NCBI GenBank assembly: GCA_031771865.1
Contig: JASISA010000025.1
Span: 2,542,001-2,606,000 of the forward strand
Direction: 5' to 3'
DNA length: 64,000 bases
DNA from: Nothophaeocryptopus gaeumannii
Taxonomy: Eukaryota; Ascomycota; Dothideomycetes; Mycosphaerellales; Mycosphaerellaceae
The position numbers were made by a program, and so were the translations under genes. The notes beneath the pieces were generated by a model. The model saw only the letters and a list, made by a program, of their open reading frames with translations, did not search any database and had not been told where the DNA came from. The first letter of the stretch is position 1. Each line of letters starts with the position of its first letter. This document shows positions 24,481 through 34,659 of the stretch, in pieces.

Positions 24481-24792
24481 CGCTACGGATTCCTGAATGT
24501 GGACGGTCAGCGATCTCACGCACAACCATTCTTTTGCTTAGCGGGTAAGGAGAACAAAGCAAGGCAACCGGAATTGGCTCATTGTTCATTGGAAATGTTG
24601 CAGGACGCATCTCGGCATGCTGGCGCCATTCCCACCACGGAGGGTACGGCGAGTTTCAACGTCATGTCTTTTCGGCCGAGCGGACCGAACGCCTAATGTC
24701 TCCTCAATTCTGGCCACCGTTCACAACGAAGAGCAACTTCTTCCAACGAGAGCTACCAAGTCGCGTATTGCCCAGAGGCCGAGTGAAGAACC

Positions 24793-25392
24793 ATGGCAGC
24801 AACAAAAGCAATCCAAAAGATCCTGTCCGAAGTCCTGGACGAGTACGGCGACAGACTCTCCATCCACGGTCAATCACACGTTCTAGTCAGCGATCCTTCA
24901 ATCGCAAAAGCCTTCTACGAAGCGACAGAGTCCGTCCGAACACCATACGGCCCCAAACAAACAGTAGCGGCTCAAGGGCCCGCCGACCCATCGCAAGTCT
25001 CCAGCATCCCAAACACAACAATCGAAACTGTAGAGAAGCTTCCTATGGACCACTTCACCCACGCAGTCTTCGGCATCAACGCCGAAGACCCAAAGTATAT
25101 CTTCGCAGGACTCAAGCAGACACGATATTCTCTGCAGCCGAAGGGGTATGCGATTGTGATTTCGATCAAGCAGGAAACGAAGCAGTCGGGGGAGGGAGAG
25201 TTCTCTGTCAGTTTGGAGGACAAGATGAAGTACCAGTCGAAGGGAAAGATCAACAATACGGAGGATGTGTTGTACTATGCCGACTTTGAGAGGGGACGGA
25301 TTCGAAGTTTTCAGAAGAGTGTAGAGGTGGACGGGAAGACAGTGGAGGCGGAGGTTTTGCTGGCTATGAAATGGGATCAGCTAAATGCATAG
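24793..25392 (+). CDS. Hypothetical protein, 199 residues, possible methyltransferase-like half-fold
   Basis: Single exon with a true ATG and uniform coding character to the TAG. Not recognised with confidence. Residues about 90-125 (MDHFTHAVFG, then DPKYIFAGLKQTRYSLQPKGYAIVIS) resemble the motif IV to post-IV region of class I SAM methyltransferases (acidic strand, then LKPGG and a hydrophobic strand), but the N-terminal glycine-rich SAM loop is not visible. It could be a truncated relative that lost cofactor binding or an unrelated protein. No signal peptide or membrane segment. It lies between two eroded kinases on the other strand. Confidence 0.6.
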   Translation: MAATKAIQKILSEVLDEYGDRLSIHGQSHVLVSDPSIAKAFYEATESVRTPYGPKQTVAAQGPADPSQVSSIPNTTIETVEKLPMDHFTHAVFGINAEDPKYIFAGLKQTRYSLQPKGYAIVISIKQETKQSGEGEFSVSLEDKMKYQSKGKINNTEDVLYYADFERGRIRSFQKSVEVDGKTVEAEVLLAMKWDQLNA

Positions 25393-25459
25393 TCAATAAA
25401 GCAACCCTTCACTCCCACATGAGGTGTTTCAAGTGGCATTGGATTGGTGCGCTATACTT

Positions 25460-26870
25460 CTAAGCTGGACACTCTAACATTCGAAATCTCCCCATTTGAC
25501 CTTCGTAATCACTCAGGTTCAGCGGCTGGAACAGATGCGCCAACTTGGTCTCATGGCGGCGAAGCTTCCAAGTGTTCTGCAGCTCGTTGTACAGATCTCG
25601 AAGCGGTATCCTGTCAGTTGGCTTGACCTTGAAACATCGTCCAATGAGTGTGAGAAGATCTTCGGTGTACGACGCTTGACTGTGCGCATCGAAAGTCCAC
25701 TCTACCTCGTCTTCCCATTTTTCATCAAGACCTGCTTGATCACCAATGCCAAATTCGCGATCGCATTGATCTTCAACGCCCATTGCGGATACCAGCTCGT
25801 ACAAAAGAATTCCGACGCCTTCAAAAGTCGTCAGCGTGGCCGAGTCGAGATCTAGACGACCGACCTACCATATGCGCTTGTCCAGGCAAGGAGTTGGTCT
25901 ACTCGTTCCTTTCGGTTGCTCTGTTCTGGCGCCACAACGAAAGCCGTTCCAAGGGTAAGTACTCCTAGGGAATTTCCTTCATTTCCCTCATAGGTTTCCT
26001 TTGCAAGCCCAAAATCGCCCTGGATGTGGTGTTGTCTGCGATTTCGCGAAAGCACTTACGATACGCAGCATGGAAATCGCGATATTCTATGGCCTTGTCC
26101 AGAAAGATGTTTTGAGGTTTCATGTCGCACTGTACGATCTCTTTAGGCCAATTTGACTGGGCGGATGATATATCTCCTTGCTTCATGACCATGTAAGCTT
26201 CGGTCAGCCGTAGGAACAAGTACCAAATGAAGTGCTCTGGTTCGGCTTCTTGAGATCTATAGTAGCGCTCTACGAGAGTCTGAAGGTCGCCATCTATAAT
26301 CCACATGTCAGTGAAGGTCTCATTATGTTTACCGTCGCACGATTGAATGCAGGACCGATCACGCGGGAACGAGTGGGCAATCAAGGGAAGACTTACGTTC
26401 GCAAAATTCTAGGTACATCCAGACAATCTCTTTAGCGTGGTCTTGCTCCCAATACCGCATCCTCACGAAATGCTACGCTGGAGTCAGACTACTGTCATAT
26501 TCGTCGAGATACAGTAAGTCCAGTTACGTCTTTAGATGCTGTGCTGCATCTGGATGTGTACTCAACCTCATCTGTTCTCCGTGTTGCAACGTCTGTGTTT
26601 CCTTCATACCATGTGTCCAGTCCTAACTATTGTGGCTTTGGTACAATGTCTGCTTTGACAACGATACGCTGAAAGATGTCAACCGGTCGGGCTACAACGG
26701 AAGATCTCAACATACATCCAGAGGCACTTGCTCCGTCCCTGCACGTGCCCAGAGCCCTGCGCAATTAGCTGTGTCGCCGAACATCTTCTGTCCAACCCAT
26801 GTTCCAGGAAATTGATGGGCGTCGAGAGGTGTTTACAGGTTGTCGAGGAAACGAAGGACAGAAGCCAGCT
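25460..26870 (-). pseudogene. Eroded NEK-like protein kinase gene (kinase B)
   Basis: Minus-strand kinase parts in order: an N-lobe start WVGQKMFGDTANCAGLW near 26,800 (no proper G-x-G-x-x-G), a beta-3 trace RIVVKADIVPKPQ with the VAIK-type Lys followed by a TAG, RMRYWEQDHAKEIVWMYLEF and, across an in-phase intron, CEHGDLQTLVERYY, the catalytic loop EIVQCDMKPQNIFLD (H of HRD changed to Q, R to C), GDFGLAKETYEGNEGN, then VAPEQ and a C-lobe ending at 25,460. The joins before RMRYWEQ and before GDFGLA do not keep frame with any GT..AG pair I could find, and the TAG after PKPQ is unexplained, so at least two lesions are likely. An intact gene with unusual splicing is the alternative. Confidence 0.55.
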
Positions 26871-27284
26871 GTGAAACTTGCAAGGCCGTAATTCTATTGC
26901 GGATCAACGTTTTTCCCGGCAAGGTCTTTAAACCTCATACTTGACCCCTGCTCTCCTCTCCCTCCGTCAACTTTCGTCTCTCAGACCACTCAGGCGAATG
27001 CGCAGCGTTTCACCAACGACGATGTCCGAGACTGGCCTCTTGAAGCATTGCGCGATGCAGGTGTCTTTCGTCATCTCATGGCCTTTGCCAGCATTCAGCT
27101 AGGAGGATGCGTTCAGCCCTTGCATGGGGCTGCAAACTGTAATCATCCTTGGGTCAAGGTATGAAGAGGTTTCGTCAAAGGTGCCCCATTCTCTCTTTTC
27201 AAGCTGATTCCCGTCCTTATATCAGAAACTCACACGCCAACACATACCTCAAAGGATACCACGGACTGCGAGATCGAAATCACC
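26871..27284. other. Intergenic, promoter of the first NTF2-like gene
   Basis: No supported gene. A CT-rich run near 26,945-26,990 could be a promoter element of the downstream gene. Confidence 0.4.
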
Positions 27285-27785
27285 ATGGCAAACGCGATGG
27301 ACCTCCTGCTCCCGAGCCGCTCACCTTCTTCCACGACGGACTCATCATACTGCTCATCGCCTTCACTCTGCTCCACAGAGACGCTGCTGATATCTCGATC
27401 TGTAAGCATCGTGCAACACTTCAACGAGCGTGATCCCGCAGCTGCATACTCTCAGTACGCTTCGTCGGATTTCCAGTACCTCCACGAAATAGTCCCTGGG
27501 TCATACAAGGGCATGGACGCTCGCGCGGCTGCGTACTTTATGCTCCATATTTGCTGCCAGACCCTGGAGCATCGAGCCGAAGTGACGAAAGTCAGCGTGG
27601 AAATGGACGAGAGACTTGGGTATGCTACTGTCTGGCTATCACTTCGACTACACGACCGGCCTGATGGATATATGCCTGGTGCAGAGAAGGTCTCGCTCAT
27701 GTACTGGAGGCATAACGAGAGAGGCCAGTGGGAGTGGTGGAAGCATCTTTGCCTGTCTGCTATGCCAGAGATGTGGAAAGATTAG
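27285..27785 (+). CDS. NTF2/SnoaL-like fold protein, tandem copy 1
   Basis: 166 residues, single exon, ATG in a good context (CACCATGG). After a Ser-rich N-terminal 40 residues, the sequence HFNERDPAAAYSQYAS, then SYKGMDARAAAYF, the strands VEMDERLGYATVWLSLRL, and the end WRHNERGQWEWWKHLC fit the cone-shaped NTF2-like fold used by SnoaL-type enzymes and many binding proteins. No catalytic set can be named, so a role as enzyme or carrier is open. The gene directly downstream (28,028) is a diverged copy with the same ending, so this is a tandem duplication. Confidence 0.65.
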   Translation: MANAMDLLLPSRSPSSTTDSSYCSSPSLCSTETLLISRSVSIVQHFNERDPAAAYSQYASSDFQYLHEIVPGSYKGMDARAAAYFMLHICCQTLEHRAEVTKVSVEMDERLGYATVWLSLRLHDRPDGYMPGAEKVSLMYWRHNERGQWEWWKHLCLSAMPEMWKD

Positions 27786-28027
27786 CCCTATCGGACGTCT
27801 GCGCTTCCAAGGCTCATTCAGCTTGACCTCCTCCCGATGCGAGCTTCGCTTAGCTTCTTCGACTTTAGTGAGCTTCTCCTTTTTGGAATTATCCAGGATG
27901 CTGGTGGTCGTCTACAAAGTATGGGCAGAATGGTGCTGGCGCTCGAGGTTTGGATCCGGCATCTCGTTTCTCGAGACCAAATAACAATCGACACTACCAG
28001 TGCTCCATCTATCGAGAGAAGTTCGGT

Positions 28028-28672
28028 ATGGCAAGCGAAAGCAACAAGCTCGAAACCCATGGAGAACAATCTCTACAGGACAGATCACACGAGACCTCTC
28101 GGAGAAAGCCTTCCAAGGGCACCTACAGCCTTGCAGACCTGCTGAGCTCAGCTTCCGTCGATGTTCAGCAAAGCTTCAACAACGCAGACTTCGAGACACC
28201 TTACATCCAGCATGCTGATCCAGAATGCATATTCGTGAGAGAGATTCGTCATGGCACGAAGCTAATTCTCAATGCGAAAAAGCGAAGATTTGGGCTCCGC
28301 GATGTCATATACAAAAGGACCGAGAAGGTGCCAGAGATAGTTAACGTGTCTGCCACTGTCGACGAGAGAAGAGTGGCCGCTACGGTCTGGATGACATTGC
28401 GGATATTCGAGAATTACGATCCATCCGAGGTACTGTATGTGCCAGCGTTGGAGTTGAGAGGTGATGGAGGATTCTACTTGCGTCAGTGCGAGAAAGGTGC
28501 GTGTGCCAATTTGCTTGTTCTGTGGACCATAGAGACTGACCTGTCTTTATTTTCCATCCTGCACTGCAAGAGGAACGCAGACGGGGAATGGAAGTGGTGG
28601 CAACATCTCTGTGTCAGTAAGTTCAATGAATCCCTACTGAAATGGCACAAACTGACCGCTCAGCAGATGTAG
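28028..28672 (+). CDS. NTF2/SnoaL-like fold protein, tandem copy 2
   Basis: 214 residues from the first ATG of the frame. Paralogue of the gene 243 bp upstream: VNVSATVDERRVAATVWMTL aligns with VEMDERLGYATVWLSL, and KRNADGEWKWWQHLC with WRHNERGQWEWWKHLC. It has a longer polar N-terminus and an insertion of about 15 residues before the final strands (CEKGACANLLVLW). That insertion starts with a GTGCGT that looks like a splice donor, but the nearest in-phase AG would make a 36-nt intron, too short, so I keep the frame unspliced. Function unknown. Confidence 0.6.
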   Translation: MASESNKLETHGEQSLQDRSHETSRRKPSKGTYSLADLLSSASVDVQQSFNNADFETPYIQHADPECIFVREIRHGTKLILNAKKRRFGLRDVIYKRTEKVPEIVNVSATVDERRVAATVWMTLRIFENYDPSEVLYVPALELRGDGGFYLRQCEKGACANLLVLWTIETDLSLFSILHCKRNADGEWKWWQHLCVSKFNESLLKWHKLTAQQM

Positions 28673-28755
28673 TGCCACCTTTACCTTGAATCGAAATACC
28701 TTGCACTAAGATCGCGACCAGCAGTTGTCAGGAGTGGAGGTTGCATTCTTTCTAC

Positions 28756-30336
28756 TCAGTCTGATACATCAGGCTCCTGCGAGGCTTCAACTTTTCTCGC
28801 TTTACGCAACTTGAAGATACTGCCACCGGTCCAGATCGCTGTCGGCAAAGCAGTGAAGATGCTAACACAGCCTAATATCAGTGTTGCGGTCCCCCAGCCA
28901 GCCGAGTTGTTGACAAGTCCTGCCAGCAAAGGTCCAATCATGCTCCCTGCGGCCCAAGCCATATTGAACAGTCCATACGCCTGAGCATAAGCTCCGTTCT
29001 TGCCGAAGAAGCCCGCAGGATGCCTCTTTGCTTTCGCGTCGACGGCATAGCTGATCTCAGCCATGATTGGAGTGAGTGCAAGTGTTAAGCCAACTCCCAC
29101 CAGTGCGAGGAAAGCGCAAAGCATGACTTTGTGAGCCATGGTGTTCTCTTGGACCAGTCGAAGAAGGATTAGGAACGGACAGGCGAGAATGAAGCCTGAT
29201 GTCGCGAACCATCGAGGTCCATACTTGTCTGACATCGTTCCAATCACTGGGCCAATAAAGGATGCCAGTACAATCGGCAGAAATACGAGTCCAGCTCCTG
29301 TTGAGTTCCAACCGAAGGCATCTTTGACAAATAGTGGTAGAATCGAGTCGAAGGATGTCAGCAAGGTTGATTGCATGGTGCAAGCCCACAGAGCTGACAG
29401 AATGCGCCGTGAAGCGAAGAGAAAGACAAAGGGTGGTAGACGACTGATGAAGCGCCTTAGTGCCGCAGGAGCACGTTCTGATACTGCTTCGGCTGCATTG
29501 CTGGACGTTCGGTTCAGATCAGGCTTTGCTGGAGACTCAAGTTCGGCGGCTTCCTTAGCATCATCGACGTCTTCGGCCTCTCTTGTTTCCTGCGTTTCGG
29601 TTCGTGGTAGTCGACCATCCTCAAGGTCCTCCCGTTGTCGCTGCTTCTCGCTTGGAAGCGACTTTCCCTGCGTGTCAGATGTGTCAAGCTCCGGCAGCCA
29701 CTTCTTCGCCACCTTCCGCTCAATCATCGCAAACCGCAAGATGACATCCAACACAATCAATCCAAACGCCATGGCATAGACCGAATAGTAGCCTGAGTTC
29801 GCGAAGACAATGCCTCCAAGCAGTGGTGCAAGCAATATGGCCAAGCTCATAGACAAACCAACATAACCCATTGCGGTTCCAATCTCGTCAGGCCCTACCG
29901 TGTCGACGAGCAGCGCCAGTCCAACGACCCACACCACCGCAGCACTAATTCCCTGCAATACCCGTCCTGCCACATACATCGCAATACTGTTTCCGGCGCA
30001 CAACATGGCAGTCGATCCGCCCAGAACCAGCAACCCAACCAAGAACGAAATCTGCCTGGACTTCATGACATCCGCCAGCCAGCCACAGATGGGACTTGCG
30101 ACAAGGAGCGCTGCTCCATATACGGCCAGAAAGATGGATATCCAAGTCTGCACATCATCCTCAGGGATACCGGCTCGGGAGGTCAGAGCGAATGGAAAAA
30201 CCGGAACGACGATACCGTAGGCGAAGATGTCCGTGAAGACTGCTGAGGCTACCGTGACGATAATGAAGGTTTTGGAGGACCGGAATTTGAGGAATATTGG
30301 CGCCTTGGTCGGAGATCCGAAAAGCCAGGCGAACAT
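28756..30336 (-). CDS. Major facilitator superfamily transporter, DHA1-like drug:H+ antiporter
   Basis: 526 residues, single exon. The ATG at 30,336 (MFAWLFGSPTK) was chosen; a longer frame upstream starts only with a TTG. About twelve membrane segments can be seen in two halves, joined by a charged cytosolic loop of about 90 residues rich in Glu/Asp/Arg (near residues 215-305). Motif A GWLADVMKSRQ lies in the loop after helix 2, and GRVLQGISAAVVWVVGLAL in helix 4-5 matches motifs B/C of proton antiporters. The second half repeats motif A as GTMSDKYGPRW. Closest in pattern to fungal VAT/DHA1-type exporters; the substrate is unknown. The 3' end lies 83 bp from the end of the convergent NTF2-like gene. 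Confidence 0.85.
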   Translation of the reverse strand: MFAWLFGSPTKAPIFLKFRSSKTFIIVTVASAVFTDIFAYGIVVPVFPFALTSRAGIPEDDVQTWISIFLAVYGAALLVASPICGWLADVMKSRQISFLVGLLVLGGSTAMLCAGNSIAMYVAGRVLQGISAAVVWVVGLALLVDTVGPDEIGTAMGYVGLSMSLAILLAPLLGGIVFANSGYYSVYAMAFGLIVLDVILRFAMIERKVAKKWLPELDTSDTQGKSLPSEKQRQREDLEDGRLPRTETQETREAEDVDDAKEAAELESPAKPDLNRTSSNAAEAVSERAPAALRRFISRLPPFVFLFASRRILSALWACTMQSTLLTSFDSILPLFVKDAFGWNSTGAGLVFLPIVLASFIGPVIGTMSDKYGPRWFATSGFILACPFLILLRLVQENTMAHKVMLCAFLALVGVGLTLALTPIMAEISYAVDAKAKRHPAGFFGKNGAYAQAYGLFNMAWAAGSMIGPLLAGLVNNSAGWGTATLILGCVSIFTALPTAIWTGGSIFKLRKARKVEASQEPDVSD

Positions 30337-30899
30337 TTTGGTTCTTCTTGAGTATGCATTCGCTAATGATGATGGCTGCAGATGGTGGATTGGCCGTGGG
30401 TTGATGGGATTATGAAGCTGAGGTCGAAAAGGGTTTCTTGCAGAGAAAAGGATCTCGTGGCGGGCAGGAGCACCTCGATTGAAGGGATTTATTTCCAGCA
30501 AGTAGGTAGGACTATACGAAAACTCGTCCCGTCAATCGCCTTCAGAGCTTACAAACTCTTGATGCCGACTCATACATCTACAACACATACTCGCCTTGCC
30601 GACGGCGTACGGCATTGTATAGCAAAGAGAACATCTGCAGCAAAGAAAAGTCGTGAAGTCACAATGACCAGGCTCGAAAACCGTACTCCCACCCCTCGGA
30701 ATTCTCCTTGGGGAGAAAAGGTACGCTGGCGGCAGATGGTACCGCGATGTCATGCCGGATCGAGAAAGTAGCTAGACAAAGGGTGTGGGTCTGGTGAAGA
30801 TTGGGTCTGTATTTGACGGACTTTGATTGGGTATGTTACGATCAAGCCTCGAATGCATGTGAGCGAGGTCCGTCTGTATGCGAACTCCGTCGGGATCTT
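30337..30899. other. Intergenic, MFS-gene promoter side and transposon target flank
   Basis: No supported gene. It ends in TCTT (30,896-30,899), one copy of the 4-bp target duplication of the transposon that follows. Confidence 0.5.
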
Positions 30900-30937
30900 G
30901 GCAGAGCCCTGTTCATGACTAAGGGTCATATCAACTT
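30900..30937 (+). repeat. Left 38-bp terminal inverted repeat
   Basis: Begins GGCAGAGCCC and ends GTCATATCAACTT. It pairs base for base with 42,538-42,501 read on the minus strand. TCTT precedes it. Confidence 0.85.
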
Positions 30938-31029
30938 CATAGTGTCACGTTACTTTGACCTCAAATCTACCAACCTCAGTTACACTAATATGGCCCTTTC
31001 TCATCTATATAGGCGTCGCTATCGCCTAA

Positions 31030-31060
31030 AACACTCGTAGTACACTCGTAGACGGCCTGC
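31030..31060 (+). repeat. Left subterminal CACTCGTAG repeats
   Basis: The motif ACACTCGTAG occurs twice here. Its inverse (TACGAGTGTAG and variants) recurs about 60-110 bases inside the right TIR. Such subterminal clusters are usually transposase binding sites; that role is inferred. Confidence 0.55.
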
Positions 31061-31527
31061 GCGGCTTGCTATTTTTATAAAGTAGTTATAGCTGGATAAT
31101 AGCAGGCTGCGTAGGCCGTATTACTATTTTGAACTAATGCTATTGTAAGTACTACTATTGTCCTTTTTACTCGTAGTACTCGTATATCTACTCTTTCTTT
31201 TCCTTTACTTACTATCTTAGCTATATTAACATTCTCCTCGTTAAAACTACAAGAATACTACTACCGCGATATCTCAATTCCGCTAACTAACTACTACTAC
31301 TACTACCGACTTCTAGTATATCGAAGACTATTAATAGAACGAGTAGGTAGCTAGTAGCGAGTCTACTAATAGCAAGGAGCGCAAGTTAGCTTTAAATAAT
31401 TTATAGAAGTTTAATACGGCTAGCCGTATTATAGAGACTAATGAAGGTGAGTTAATTAACTCGTAGCTATTTGAATCTACTCGTAGACGTACTCGTAGGC
31501 AAAGCCGCTCTATCCCCTTGCCTATAG

Positions 31528-31944
31528 TACGAGTACAAGAAGAATCCGCAGCCCTATATAGTATTTAAAGACCGTGGAGATCTTGCGTGTACCTATTGCA
31601 AGCGGCATGGAAAGTCTAGCTACCTTGCTAATAAAGCCAAGGCTAAAGATAAAGACAAAGATAAAGATAAAGATAAGGAGATAGAGGATATCGACGAAGG
31701 TAGTGTACTTGTCGAGCCTACGAGTACTATAAGTACTACGAGTAGAGAGACTACTAGTCTACGTGCTAAGAACGAGAGCCTAAAGACTAAGGTTACTAAT
31801 TTGGAGGCTCGTTTAGTTGCTATTAAGGCTAAAGTATCTAGTCTTAATACTAAGATAGAGGCTACTCGTCGTGCTAGCTTTATAGGCTTTCGTCTCGGCG
31901 CCTTTAAGAGTAGCTTAGTAGATAAGACTACCGGTAAACCTTAG
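31528..31944 (+). pseudogene. Transposon accessory ORF: CxxC, charged linker, coiled coil
   Basis: An open frame of about 135 codons without an ATG, preceded by an in-frame stop. It encodes ACTYCKRHGKSSY (a small Cys/His cluster), a run of alternating Lys/Asp, an acidic Ser/Thr stretch, then a heptad-like coiled coil (LRAKNESLKTKV, NLEARLVAIKAKV, LNTKIEATRRA) and a stop at 31,942. It is less RIP-mutated than its surroundings. Probably the C-terminal exon of an accessory or DNA-binding protein of the TIR transposon, on the strand opposite the transposase. Confidence 0.45.
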
Positions 31945-32156
31945 TACTAGATAGTAGTGTTAAAATACGAGTACTACGAGTACCTGAACCTAAACTCTAC
32001 GAGTACCTAAACCTGAACTCTATTCCTATATACGAGATATATCTACTAACTAAAGACATTAATTACCCTTTATCGACCTTGTCTTCCGCGTTAACGGCTC
32101 TATAACTAGCTTCTTCCTTGGCTTCTTAATATGCGTCTAGGCTAGTTTAGCAAGTA

Positions 32157-32262
32157 TTAGAGGTACTGGATTAGCTATAGTTGTTAGAGGTACTAGTTCA
32201 GCTATAGTTATTAGAGGTACTAGTTTAGCTATAGTTATTAGAGGTATTAGTTTAGCAATAGG
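32157..32262. repeat. 27-bp tandem repeat, about four units
   Basis: Units start at 32,157, 32,184, 32,211 and 32,238, each close to TTAGAGGTACTAGTTTAGCT plus seven bases. Because 27 is a multiple of three, the minus strand reads as a 9-residue repeat of the type TIAKLVPLI, suggesting that a repeat-containing protein of the host transposon was read leftwards here before the retroelement inserted at 32,304. Confidence 0.7.
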
Positions 32263-32303
32263 TACTAATTCTACCTGCTCTAGCGGAGTAGCGACTTGCT
32301 ACT

Positions 32304-32670
32304 TGTTACGGACCGAATCTGCAGGACGCAGAATCAAGGACATGGAACCATGCAAGAATGACGCCAGAAGTCACGTGTCTGACCACAGTCTGGGACCTCT
32401 GGTCAAACACGTGAGGTTTGGCGACCGACAGACCGCCCGACCGGTCAGTTGGTCGAACGGTCAAACTCGCTGCCAAGAGCAAGCGAGACCACCAAGTATA
32501 TAGCAACGATGGTTGACTAGCAATCATCGTGTTCAACTCATGTTACAATCTCACTGATTGGAATAAGCCAAGACTTCCTTCACTTCGTTCCACTTGCCGA
32601 CGCATTCTCCAAAGAAGCCATTCCACGTGATTAAGCGAGTCACCTGACAAGCGAGATACCGTGCGTAACA
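32304..32670 (+). repeat. 5' LTR (367 bp)
   Basis: Starts TGTTACGG and ends GCGTAACA (short inverted ends TGTTACG/CGTAACA). By eye it is identical along its whole length to 38,697-39,063. A TATATA-like box (AAGTATATAGC) lies near 32,495. Confidence 0.9.
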
Positions 32671-32687
32671 CTTTGAACACCCTCAGG

Positions 32688-33620
32688 ATGAGTGCCTCTC
32701 AGCAAACCGGAAGGGGAACTCCGCCCCAGCGAAGCAGGAAGCTCTCGCCAACGATCCAGCACATCTCAGTCGGCCATCAATGCACTTGCCAACCATACCA
32801 ATGACAGTTCCCTCAAGGTCGGCAAGCCGGACTATTATGGCGACCGAGACAAGTTCGACGTCTGGCTTACCCAAATGGACATGTACTTCAAGTTCAACGA
32901 GATGGGTGAAGCTCAGAAGCCACTCTTCGCAACGACCTTTATGCGAGGACGTGTGCAGCACTGGATCAAACCTTTTCTCAGAACTACTTGGACAGTGACG
33001 AGGATTCAACGGGAATCTTCAGGACCTGGAATCACATGAAGAACGCAATGAAGCAGGTGTATGGAGTCTCGAACGAGGTTTCGACCGCGGTCGGGTTATC
33101 CAACATCTCACTCAGAAGGGTTCCACGGCAGACTACGCAGCCAAGTTTCAGGAGCACGCCCAGATCACGGATTGGGACGACGATGCTCTCAAGTTATGTT
33201 CCGACGAGGTCTCAGAGACTCAGTCAAGGATGAACTGATGCGATACTCTGGGAAGATCGACAGCCTCGGAGAACTGATTAAAGCGGCGATTGAACTGGAC
33301 GACCAACTTTACGAGCGAGCCATGGAGCGACGCTATGATTCAAGGTTACGGGAAGGGCAGGCTATGTGCCCTCGGGACGACGCGATGGGTGGTCTAAACC
33401 ACCTCCCAGAGACAGCAACGCGACCCCGATGCAATGGACTGGCAGTTCAATGCAACCCAGAAAGGTCGCCCGTTCAAAGGAAGTAGGAAGGGCAAGAGTT
33501 CGCCCAGAAGAAATGAGAAGAAACTGAATTGCTATGCATGTGGCAAGGAAGGCCACTATGCGAGGAATTGTCGTTCAAAGAACATGGTGCAACGACAGTT
33601 CAACACGATGCAACGAAACC
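32688..33620 (+). pseudogene. Frameshifted gag of the chromovirus
   Basis: Begins with ATG (MSASQQTGRGTPPQRSRK) 18 bases after the 5' LTR, then moves between all three frames: KVGKPDYYGDRDKFDVWLTQ, then TWNHMKNAMKQVYG, then DYAAKFQEHAQITDWDD, then RDSVKDELMRYSG, ending with the CCHC zinc knuckle CYACGKEGHYARNC. These are the usual parts of gypsy gag (capsid-like retrotransposon gag domain, then nucleocapsid). There is about one frame change every 100-200 bases. Confidence 0.8.
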
Positions 33621-34659
33621 ACGACGTGGGACGCGGAGCCTACGAAACGACAGGCGCCGATCAACAAAAGCCACGATTGTTTGGTATGATGACACGAAAG
33701 TTACCTGACGAGACAGGTCGGGAACTGCGGAACGGTCACGGAAGCCTTCACTGGCGATTCTGTTATGACGATTCGTGTCAAAACACTACTCCTCGAAGAT
33801 GGAAGCAGGATACTGGCCGTCTGCGCCACGAAGACCTGCCCCGGTTCCACCAATCAACACCACAGTTGGAGGACACCGACACTTACCAATTCGGACGAAC
33901 CACGACAACTTGATCGTCACGTTCAAACGCCGGAAGAGGAGGATTTGGATGAAACCTGTTGGGGCGCTGATGACAGCGATAAGGAGAACCAAAATCCCAA
34001 TGAATCTGAGGGGACCCCACAGGAGGAAGTGGTGATGGATGTCGCTACTCAGGCGGACGACTACCCTATCACGGGTATCTTACCTGAGATTCGGAGAACC
34101 CACAAGAGTCATCCAGTGACGATGAAACTGAGGAAGGAACCTCGGAAGAAGAAGAAGAATCCAGTGAGGACGATGACAACGACGAAATACTTCACCTTAG
34201 CGTGGACGCACCGGAACCAATACGCAAGATGATCCTTCACATAGCACGCAACAGTGAAGAGATCTTTCCACGAACACCGACAGGAGGAAGACTGCTTAAC
34301 CCAGTTAAGTTTGATTTCTTCTAGGACAACTACGATCAATGTTCTGGAGGTATCCCAGGCTAGACGTCAAGAGTTTTCAACATTCATCTGGGATAGACCA
34401 CCAATTGGAAGCTGGTTTACACCGTACGGGTACCTAACACCGCACGGACAAGTCGTTACGAACGAGATGAGAACATCGATCCAAGAACTCAAGAATGGCT
34501 ACAAACAAGCACAAGCATGTCAGAGCCGATACGCATGCAACGAGTTGCCACAAGAGAAAGCTATGGCCAAAACACTGGAGGAAACACGTATACAGATCCT
34601 AGACTGGTTAGACAACAGAGCCACAGTCTCGGGAAAAGGATCGACTCCTCAGGCATGAG

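Noticed and set aside
24582..25289. 235-residue plus-strand frame overlapping the 199-residue gene
   Set aside because: Starts without ATG, is Arg/Ser-rich shadow sequence, and overlaps a better frame with a true ATG.
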